IMG/VR virus record: IMGVR_UViG_3300009180_000021
Span: 87,783-151,782 of that record
Source of the DNA: a virus
Direction: 5' to 3' (one strand)
DNA: 64,000 nucleotides
Positions 58,542-64,000 of the stretch are shown piece by piece (the first letter of the stretch is position 1; every line of letters starts with the position of its first letter). The notes under the pieces are model-generated. The model saw only the letters and a list, made by a program, of their open reading frames with translations, made no database searches and was not told the DNA's origin. Position numbers and translations under genes: made by a program.

Positions 58542-59280
58542 TTTCTCCCATAGTATTATTAATCCAGTCAATATATAAACTAATTCTAGTATGGCAACTT
58601 TCATCTCCATAAGTAGAGTCTGGTTTTCCATCATATCCTAAAACTGAAGAATTTATTCCTGCTAATTTTCCATCTATAAATAATCCGCCACCACTATCTC
58701 CACTACATATTAAATATTCTAGTTCTGTAACTTTTTCATTTTTTCTAGAAGGAGAACATATTAATACTTTTTTATCTGTTCTATCTATGAAATTTGATCC
58801 ACCTCTTATTTTTCCGTCTGATATTTTAACTCCAGTATTAAAATTACCTGTTAATCCCCATCCTGCTATTGAACAAATTTTTCCAACCTCATCTTGTTTT
58901 TCATACAATGGAGGGTAGAATCCTATTTCTATTGGGTCTGGAGCATATCCTATAGCTATGTCTGATTCTCCAAAAACATTAGTATCATATTTTGGATTTA
59001 TAAAAACTTTGGATATCTTGTATTTTTTATCTTTTATATTTACCGTCCAACTGTGGCAGTTTTCTACCACATGAGCAGCGGTTATAATCCAATGAGGATT
59101 AATAACAACAGCTGATCCACAAGATATTCCTCTGCCATCAAGACAACATAATTTAACTACATGATTAAATTTTTCCCCATACTCCACGTATTTAGAATCA
59201 AGAGTATCTGGATCAATTGTTCCAGCAAAAGACACAGTAGAATATAGAAGAATGCCCATGATTAAAGTGAGTATTTTCAT
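58516..59280 (-). CDS. secreted trypsin-like serine protease (S1)
   Basis: 254 aa. Signal peptide (KILTLIMGILLYSTVSFAG). Catalytic H70 (IITAAHVV), D107 (GESDIAIGY) and S196 (GDSGGGL), with several Cys typical of S1 folds. Exported protease, followed at once by a subtilisin whose start lies in its last codons (26-nt overlap). ATG at 59280 with AAGGAG 6 nt upstream. A late-type motif lies 59-69 nt upstream, inside the HNH gene end. Confidence 0.9.
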   Translation of the reverse strand: MKILTLIMGILLYSTVSFAGTIDPDTLDSKYVEYGEKFNHVVKLCCLDGRGISCGSAVVINPHWIITAAHVVENCHSWTVNIKDKKYKISKVFINPKYDTNVFGESDIAIGYAPDPIEIGFYPPLYEKQDEVGKICSIAGWGLTGNFNTGVKISDGKIRGGSNFIDRTDKKVLICSPSRKNEKVTELEYLICSGDSGGGLFIDGKLAGINSSVLGYDGKPDSTYGDESCHTRISLYIDWINNTMGENDVKKKEK

Positions 59281-59315
59281 TAATAACTCCTTCGGGCAAA
59301 GATAAGGAATAAATA

Positions 59316-59621
59316 TTAGGGTCTATTTTTAACCTTATTTAAATACACCGCACTATCTTCTATGACCATTTTATTATAACTTTTGAAATTCATTAAATGA
59401 CCAAATAAAAGATGACATGGACTAGAACATAATGTAACAAGATTGGATGGATCTAGTTCCAATTCGGGATTTATATGCACTGGAATTTTATGATGAACTT
59501 CCAGCTTAGTGTCCCTCCCGCAAGCTATACAATATGGATTGTTCTTTATATGGTTTTTTCTTACAGTTTGCCATCTTGGCGATCTAACAGCATATCTGAG
59601 TTTATTCAGAAAGTTAAACAC
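59316..59621 (-). CDS. HNH endonuclease
   Basis: 101 aa. CIACGRDTKLEVHHKIPVHI, then DPSNLVTLCSSPCHLLFGH: two Cys pairs framing the His-His...Asn...His catalytic residues. Small HNH nuclease of the type near phage packaging or homing genes. Start is GTG at 59621, directly after the actin-like stop. Confidence 0.82.
   Translation of the reverse strand: MFNFLNKLRYAVRSPRWQTVRKNHIKNNPYCIACGRDTKLEVHHKIPVHINPELELDPSNLVTLCSSPCHLLFGHLMNFKSYNKMVIEDSAVYLNKVKNRP
59339..59349 (-). promoter_or_regulatory. late-type promoter motif (protease pair)
   Basis: Minus strand GGTGTATTTAA (59349-59339) in the last codons of the HNH gene, 59-69 nt before the trypsin start. Confidence 0.5.
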
Positions 59622-60626
59622 TCATAATACCTTTGCTGCAATTAAGCATCCTTTTGCTACCGCATGTAAGGGGTCTGCGGCGTGCTTGACACTCTTAATA
59701 ATTAGAGGAAAACCATTTTCTTCAAGTTTTTTAGCGAATAGTTCTATGTATCCTTTTGCCTGAGAAGTACCACCGGCCACAACCACAGTTAATGGGTCTT
59801 TAAACTTTGGTAGTGACTTATGATCTGTGAGAGCAGCACTCAATTGTTTGGTAGTATAATCTATTAGCCTCTCATAGTAAGCCGAAACTGCACCTAGAAT
59901 AGGATTATCGTTTGGTTCACCGATAGTAAAACCACCATTTTCTTTCTCTGCTTGAACAACACTATCTGCTTCTCCAGTAGCAACAGCACTCATCCTATCA
60001 ATCCAGTCACCACTTTTTGTTGTACTAAATACTACAGTAGGTTCGCCATTTAGCATTACGCAAACATTAGTCATCCCGGCACCACAACTGACAGCAATGC
60101 CAGTATAATCAGTATTCTCTAATTCAGCATAACATAAAGCTTCAGCTTCATTAATTGCTCTAGCGGCATACCCACATTCACCCAAAATAGTCTTGACTAC
60201 ATCTTCATGATATCCAACATCAAAATCCTCATCTTCTTGATCAACTGGTTGTGCAGGAACGCAGAATACTAGCTTCTCATTAGGCTCTGAGGCTTGCCCT
60301 GCGACCTCTTTTAAAATAAAAGCAAGTACACGCTTGGCATCTTTTTCTTTAGCCGAAACGACTCCCTTGTACATGGGTCTTTTTGCAGTATCATTTCTTT
60401 CGATAGCTTTTTCTATTGCGTCTTTTCCTAATAGTATGAATGATCCATCAGTGTCTTTAATGAAAACTTTTCCCGCTAATCCTTTTTCAATCATCTTTGT
60501 AGCTACTGGAGTTGTTGGTTTGATAATATAAAATGCGTCCCTAAATTCCTTATATAGCACACTACCTTTAGCAGCATCTCTTGATAAAACGATATAACTT
60601 GTTCCAACGTCAAGACCACAACTCAT
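59622..60626 (-). CDS. actin-like ATPase (ParM/MreB/Hsp70 superfamily)
   Basis: 334 aa. Phosphate 1 motif SCGLDVGTSYIV at the start, phosphate 2 candidate GIAVSCGAGMTN, and adenosine motif VVVAGGTSQAKG. In phosphate 2 the usual Asp is Ser, so ATP hydrolysis may be slow. A filament-forming protein could position or partition phage DNA within the cell. Coupled to neighbours on both sides. Confidence 0.8.
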   Translation of the reverse strand: MSCGLDVGTSYIVLSRDAAKGSVLYKEFRDAFYIIKPTTPVATKMIEKGLAGKVFIKDTDGSFILLGKDAIEKAIERNDTAKRPMYKGVVSAKEKDAKRVLAFILKEVAGQASEPNEKLVFCVPAQPVDQEDEDFDVGYHEDVVKTILGECGYAARAINEAEALCYAELENTDYTGIAVSCGAGMTNVCVMLNGEPTVVFSTTKSGDWIDRMSAVATGEADSVVQAEKENGGFTIGEPNDNPILGAVSAYYERLIDYTTKQLSAALTDHKSLPKFKDPLTVVVAGGTSQAKGYIELFAKKLEENGFPLIIKSVKHAADPLHAVAKGCLIAAKVL

Positions 60627-60629
60627 GAT

Positions 60630-60965
60630 TCACCTCTTCATATTTTTAAGCTTATTTATAGAATTACTTATATCCTCAGTTGATTCTTTGACATCCCCTA
60701 GATTATCGTATTTTTTTTCTAGATTATCCGTTCTTATTTCTGTTACAAATTTTGCATCATCTATTACTATCTTCTTTTTAATTTCTTCTTTATTATTGTC
60801 AAAAAAACTACTAGGCTTATTCAGACTGACAGTATTAGATACACCATAGGAGCTTTGCTTGCCAAGAAAATAGCCTATTAAAAATAAACACACCCCTATT
60901 GCTAGGAGTGTGATTGAGAAGAGAATTATTGTTGGAGTATTTATTGTTAGTGATATTTCATTCAT
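60630..60965 (-). CDS. single-pass membrane protein
   Basis: 111 aa. One membrane segment near the N-terminus (IILFSITLLAIGVCLFLIGYF), then a charged helical cytoplasmic tail with Lys/Glu repeats (EEIKKKIVIDDAKFVTE). It sits 3 nt before the actin-like gene and could anchor the filament to the membrane. This is inference from position and topology. Confidence 0.68.
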   Translation of the reverse strand: MNEISLTINTPTIILFSITLLAIGVCLFLIGYFLGKQSSYGVSNTVSLNKPSSFFDNNKEEIKKKIVIDDAKFVTEIRTDNLEKKYDNLGDVKESTEDISNSINKLKNMKR

Positions 60966-61875
60966 TTTTATATGAGCCTATAACCCTTCCCTTTTGAGTT
61001 CTTACAACAAAACCTTTTCTAACAAGATAAGGCTCAATGCTATTCTCAATTGTTTCTATAGCGATACCTGTCAATGATGAAATACTTTTAAGACCCAAAG
61101 CAGAACCCTTATTCTTTAATAGCACTGTCAAATACATCTTATCATACACGTCCAGACCATCCTTATCAATTCCTTGGTTAACAAAAATATCATTAACACT
61201 AAGAATTCTATCAGTATAATAAGCAACACAATTTTTGTACCATTGTAGTCTACCATTCAAAATTCTTGGTGTTCCTTTGCTTCTTTTAGCTATTTCCAAA
61301 AGGTCATCATCACTAATCATTAGTCCGAGCTTTTCAGCGTTTAACCTTGCTAGTTTAGCTAGTTCAGTCTCACTATAAAACGATAAATGCTCTTTAATTT
61401 GGAATCTATCATAGAATGGTTGACTTAGAGAACCACCACTAGTTGTTGCCCCTACGATTGTAAACATAGGAAGTTCAATAGTTTCTGGCTTTTCCTTATC
61501 TTGTTCGTCCTTCACTGTGATATTCAAAACAAAATCTTCCATCACAGGATACAAAAACTCTTCAACTATTTTTGGAAGTCTATGAATTTCATCAATAAAC
61601 AAAACTGATCTTGGTTCCATTCCCATGATATATGGTAGAATATTTTTAATACTACGGATTGCTGCTCCGTTGACGGTATAGAGGTTCACACCCATCTCTG
61701 TTGCTATAGCACTAGCTATGGTGGTCTTTCCTAGCCCCGGTGGGCCGTCTATTAAAACATGAGGCATCACACCAGCAGAGTTTTTACAGCCCGCTACGAT
61801 GATGCCTAGTCTGGTCACAACTTCTGACTGACCAGTAATTTCACTAAAACGAGTAGGTCGAATTGCATTAGCCAT
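60958..61875 (-). CDS. ruvB: RuvB-like Holliday junction helicase
   Basis: 305 aa from ATG 61875 (GGAGG 5 nt upstream). Walker A GPPGLGKTT (44-52), Walker B LFIDEIHRLP, sensor I (GATTSGGSL), arginine finger region (YDRFQIKEHL) and the C-terminal winged helix (LKSISSLTGI, then EPYLVRKGFVVRTQKGR). Branch-migration motor. RuvA is not recognisable, and RuvC is absent from the window. Overlaps the gene upstream by 8 nt. Confidence 0.92.
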   Translation of the reverse strand: MANAIRPTRFSEITGQSEVVTRLGIIVAGCKNSAGVMPHVLIDGPPGLGKTTIASAIATEMGVNLYTVNGAAIRSIKNILPYIMGMEPRSVLFIDEIHRLPKIVEEFLYPVMEDFVLNITVKDEQDKEKPETIELPMFTIVGATTSGGSLSQPFYDRFQIKEHLSFYSETELAKLARLNAEKLGLMISDDDLLEIAKRSKGTPRILNGRLQWYKNCVAYYTDRILSVNDIFVNQGIDKDGLDVYDKMYLTVLLKNKGSALGLKSISSLTGIAIETIENSIEPYLVRKGFVVRTQKGRVIGSYKNE

Positions 61876-62266
61876 TTTTTCCTCCAAAGTCAAATATTAC
61901 CATTTTAACCAATTTTATACAATCTGCATTTTTATCAATAGAATAAGCTTTTCTAATTAACTGTTCAGCTTCTTCTTTATCAAATCCATAAGGAATTAAA
62001 GTTTCACAACAGCGATTCAAAATTTCAGGACTTATTTCGTTATTATCTTTTGATATCGTCTTTTCTTTTTTCTTCTTGTATACTATCTTAATAGATTCTA
62101 CTGGTTTTGGTTTTAAAACGCTTTCACAATCACACACTATGACAAAGTGTTCGCATCTTGTTTGTTTTAAAGTTACCCAATAATCACTAGAACAATTCGG
62201 ACAAGTATACTTAAAACTTCCATCAATCTCAGTCGGTCTCAGGTTTTTTATTTTGCTTACTATCAT
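61868..62266 (-). CDS. zinc-ribbon protein with RuvA domain III-like C-terminus
   Basis: 132 aa. N-terminal zinc ribbon (CPNCSSDYW, then RCEHFVIVCDCES), Lys-rich linker, and a C-terminal helical bundle (LIPYGFDKEEAEQLIRKAYS, then NADCIKLVKMVI). This bundle resembles the RuvA domain III that binds RuvB, which is the next gene. Proposed adaptor for RuvB. The link is inference. Confidence 0.6.
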   Translation of the reverse strand: MIVSKIKNLRPTEIDGSFKYTCPNCSSDYWVTLKQTRCEHFVIVCDCESVLKPKPVESIKIVYKKKKEKTISKDNNEISPEILNRCCETLIPYGFDKEEAEQLIRKAYSIDKNADCIKLVKMVIFDFGGKNG

Positions 62267-62672
62267 CTTCGTCTTTCACCCAAAAGATAAAATCATTTTG
62301 ATCAGTATCGAACGCACTATCCAACACGCCTTTGTTCACCAATGTATTGAGAATATTGCTAACCATTCTACTATTAAGATCTTCTATAATTGATTGAAGT
62401 ATCTCATCATTTAGACAGTATCTAGTTTGTTTAGTCTTTCTGTTTATCTGTTTCTTAGCATGATTCCTTATGATTATTACTGATTCGTCATGAGTTAATG
62501 TTTCATCCATCTCTGATAATTCTTCTTTTGTTAGCGTTGCCAACGAAGAAGATAGTGGATCATCAGCCATCTCATTAGCTACCCCAAAAAACTTAAAGAC
62601 CAAAGACCTAGCATGATCAACAAAATCATCGAAGTCATTTATAAAAAACCACTGCTCATTATTGTGATTCAT
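62229..62672 (-). CDS. unknown helical protein
   Basis: 147 aa, helical and acidic, ending EDDSKQNKKPETD. Contains NDFDDFVDHARSLVFKFFGV and a winged-helix-like segment (LDSAFDTDQNDFIFWV). No family recognised. Overlaps the next gene by 38 nt. Confidence 0.6.
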   Translation of the reverse strand: MNHNNEQWFFINDFDDFVDHARSLVFKFFGVANEMADDPLSSSLATLTKEELSEMDETLTHDESVIIIRNHAKKQINRKTKQTRYCLNDEILQSIIEDLNSRMVSNILNTLVNKGVLDSAFDTDQNDFIFWVKDEDDSKQNKKPETD

Positions 62673-62908
62673 GACACTAGGGTTTCTCCTTCATATTTTG
62701 GAATTTCTGTCCACCTGAGTTTAACAGAAAAGTCTGGTTTGTAAACGGTCACTGTCCTACCGCTTTTATTGTCTATTTCGATTATCTTTTCTGCTATAAC
62801 CCTATCTTCATTTAGAGTTTTTTCTATGTATGAAATAGCTTCAAACATATCATCACATCTCATGTTAAATTCTGATCTATTGAATTTTATATCAAAGTAT
62901 GTAGTCAT
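62669..62908 (-). CDS. small unknown protein
   Basis: 79 aa, mixed alpha/beta: TTYFDIKFNRSEFNMRCDDM, MFEAISYIEKTLN. Coupled (ATGA) at both ends. No family recognised. Confidence 0.6.
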   Translation of the reverse strand: MTTYFDIKFNRSEFNMRCDDMFEAISYIEKTLNEDRVIAEKIIEIDNKSGRTVTVYKPDFSVKLRWTEIPKYEGETLVS

Positions 62909-63159
62909 TTTTTCTTATTAAGCTCTGTTTGACAGTTGTTGTGTTTGTCTACAAAAGTTCTCTCAAAACCAAGTTCTGCTAATATTGGCATCTTATAAAA
63001 TGTAATTGTGAATCTTACATTATTTTCATCATCTGTCATTTTTGTCCACTCTACTCTGCGTGCTTTGCTCATATGAGTAGCTAAATCGTAAGCAATGTAT
63101 GGTGTTTCAGTAAATGAACTAAAAAACATTGCTAAATATAAAAATGCTGCTGGTAACAT
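62905..63159 (-). CDS. small protein with hydrophobic N-terminus
   Basis: 84 aa. The first 13 residues are hydrophobic (MLPAAFLYLAMFF), so it might be exported or membrane-bound. The rest is charged and beta-rich (VRFTITFYKMPI). No family recognised. Confidence 0.55.
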   Translation of the reverse strand: MLPAAFLYLAMFFSSFTETPYIAYDLATHMSKARRVEWTKMTDDENNVRFTITFYKMPILAELGFERTFVDKHNNCQTELNKKK

Positions 63160-63168
63160 CCTTGTCCC

Positions 63169-63588
63169 CTAATTTAGAATATCGAACAGTCCCTCATAGT
63201 AATTTGGCTGTTGTAAAAAGTGAACAGCATTTGACACTAAGTGATTTCTATACTCAGTATCCAGCTTATTATGAACAAAATATTTTGTTTTATAGACTGG
63301 TTCTTTATAATGATTGTTCCCCAAATACAGAGAGTTTTTGAAGTTCCCTGATTTGGAGAAGTAATCATTCACAGGTAACGAACCTTTATCAAATCCAGGC
63401 CCAACATACCATACATTAGAAGGATATTCAACTATATCATTTAGAGCTTCATACAGCATTTTACCCCAAGCATCCCAAGCATCGGGATCAAACTTGAAAT
63501 AGTTTTTATGCTGACTCTCTAAATTGTCCTGACTATTATCTTCATAGTCATCATCGTCATAATTGTAGTTTTCATCTTCTTGGGGCAT
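63169..63588 (-). CDS. acidic unknown protein
   Basis: 139 aa. Asp/Glu/Asn-rich head (EDENYNYDDDDYEDNSQDN), then an aromatic-rich body (FDPDAWDAWGKMLYEALND, NVWYVGPGFDKGSL). No family recognised. May interact with a basic partner; the gene before it encodes one. Confidence 0.6.
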   Translation of the reverse strand: MPQEDENYNYDDDDYEDNSQDNLESQHKNYFKFDPDAWDAWGKMLYEALNDIVEYPSNVWYVGPGFDKGSLPVNDYFSKSGNFKNSLYLGNNHYKEPVYKTKYFVHNKLDTEYRNHLVSNAVHFLQQPNYYEGLFDILN

Positions 63589-63592
63589 GGAA

Positions 63593-63859
63593 TTACCTAT
63601 AGCTATATCTATTTTGAGAAGTTACATTCTTACGATTGCGTCCTCTACGACCCTTAAATCCTAATCTTCTTATGACATTACAAATTGTTTGCCAACTAAG
63701 ATAGTACTTATTTCCATAAAACGTATTCTTTTGAAAATAATAGTAAAGATCTCTTGCTGATCCTAGCTCACTCATCAATTCAATAAACTTCTTCTTGGCT
63801 TCTTCATCATCTAACAAAAACTGCAAAAGCTTATTAGTAGGTCTACCCTGTCTACCCAT
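63593..63859 (-). CDS. small DNA-binding protein (helix-turn-helix, basic tail)
   Basis: 88 aa. The N-terminal part is basic; a helical middle with a helix-turn-helix-like YYLSWQTICNVIRRLGFKGR is followed by a very basic tail (RRGRNRKNVTSQNRY). Suggests a DNA-binding regulator. AGGAG precedes the start, after the hairpin at 63881-63917. Confidence 0.65.
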   Translation of the reverse strand: MGRQGRPTNKLLQFLLDDEEAKKKFIELMSELGSARDLYYYFQKNTFYGNKYYLSWQTICNVIRRLGFKGRRGRNRKNVTSQNRYSYR

Positions 63860-63880
63860 TTGTTTTCTCCTTATGTTGTT

Positions 63881-63917
63881 GTGTCAAAGGGTATGGAGTC
63901 TCCAATACCCCTGACAC
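63881..63917 (-). promoter_or_regulatory. long hairpin before the ribosome-binding site
   Basis: GTGTCA (63881-63886) pairs with TGACAC (63912-63917), GGGTA (63889-63893) with TACCC (63906-63910) and TGG (63894-63896) with CCA (63902-63904), with one bulge and a 5-nt loop. It lies between the end of a partial upstream gene and the AAGGAG of 63859. No T-run follows, so it is probably an RNA-processing or translation-control element, or a protein-binding site. Confidence 0.6.
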
Positions 63918-63924
63918 TAAACCC

Positions 63925-64000
63925 TCACCCTATACAAAACTTGTCACTAATTTGAGAAGCAAGGTCTTTAGCAGAGTTAGATAGGAATCTATTGTTGCTA
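63925..64000 (-). CDS. C-terminal end of an upstream gene (partial)
   Basis: 25 codons in an open frame end at TGA 63927-63925 (NRFLSNSAKDLASQISDKFC at the end, then IG). The frame fits the codon use of neighbours better than the other open frame (ending TAG near 63933). Too short to name. Confidence 0.4.
   Translation of the reverse strand, partial: SNNRFLSNSAKDLASQISDKFCIG

Noticed and set aside
58542-58634. N-terminal extension of the subtilisin to 58634
   Set aside because: The extra 31 residues overlap the trypsin frame and are followed by a good ribosome-binding site and double ATG at 58541. The LLPY motif then starts close to the N-terminus, as expected.
60835-60850. GGTGTATCTAATA inside the membrane protein gene
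   Set aside because: Sits in the middle of a coding region about 210 nt from the next start; probably chance.
1-64000. tRNA genes, integrase or insertion sequence
   Set aside because: Gaps are too short and carry no cloverleaf; no recombinase or transposase motif seen.

Overview
The window is a tightly packed, AT-rich stretch of a large tailed double-stranded DNA phage genome (Caudoviricetes). The evidence is a nearly complete phage-type replication, recombination and nucleotide set, a holin-like membrane cassette, tail or adhesin proteins with lectin and Pro-Thr linkers, and gene-to-gene overlaps of the ATGA or TAATG type almost throughout. No integrase, tRNA, rRNA, CRISPR array or IS element was seen. 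The host cannot be fixed from the sequence. The secreted, Met/Asn/Gly-rich protein at 57175-57606 and the papain-like peptidase with its small membrane neighbours remind me of Planctomycetota and their phages, but that is recollection, not proof.

Layout. 1-4491 (minus): end of a glycosylation block (a Cys-rich GT-like protein, a methyltransferase-like protein, three GT-B proteins). 4569-22879 (minus): replication and nucleotide metabolism, namely SSB, a DNA polymerase III alpha subunit split into two genes around a DnaQ-type exonuclease and a 58-aa protein, a Cas4/RecB-like nuclease, dNMP kinase, TOPRIM primase, DnaB helicase, RecA, PhoH, HNH nuclease, dUTPase, class II ribonucleotide reductase and dCMP deaminase. 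22890-26832 (minus): membrane and lysis-like cassette with a papain-family peptidase and a holin. 26892-32804 (minus): tail and adhesin genes. 32862-37515 (minus): ClpP-like protease, sigma factor, a DeoC-like barrel, a bacterioferritin-like protein and structural-type proteins. 37530-49303 (minus): GMP reductase, a deoxyribosyltransferase-like enzyme, UDP-galactopyranose mutase, many glycosyltransferases and a macrodomain protein. 49500-57606 (plus): a divergent second block of glycosyltransferases. 57603-64000 (minus): intracellular-type subtilisin, secreted trypsin-like protease, HNH nuclease, actin-like ATPase, RuvB and small proteins.

Two promoter classes can be seen. One is sigma70-like (TTGACA or TTGACT, 16 bp, TATAAT-like) in front of ssb, dnaE, both divergent glycosylation operons and the secreted-protein gene. 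The other is a recurring element, GGTGTAT followed by an AT-rich stretch, placed about 25-70 bp before membrane, structural, phoH and protease genes. I propose it as the late promoter, perhaps read by the phage sigma factor at 35182-35772.

The most striking observation is at the start of the DNA polymerase gene (about 9335-9438). The N-terminal PHP motif (ending HVHS) is encoded from a good ATG at 9399 but runs into a TAA stop. The rest of the protein (starting HYSLLDGLSKP) resumes in another frame after 8 nt between two serine codons. A perfect 9-bp hairpin precedes the junction, an 8-bp hairpin covers it, and the gap sequence is also complementary to 8 nt of the mRNA leader. This resembles the layout of translational bypassing in phage T4 gene 60, although a mutation or assembly error cannot be ruled out from the sequence alone.
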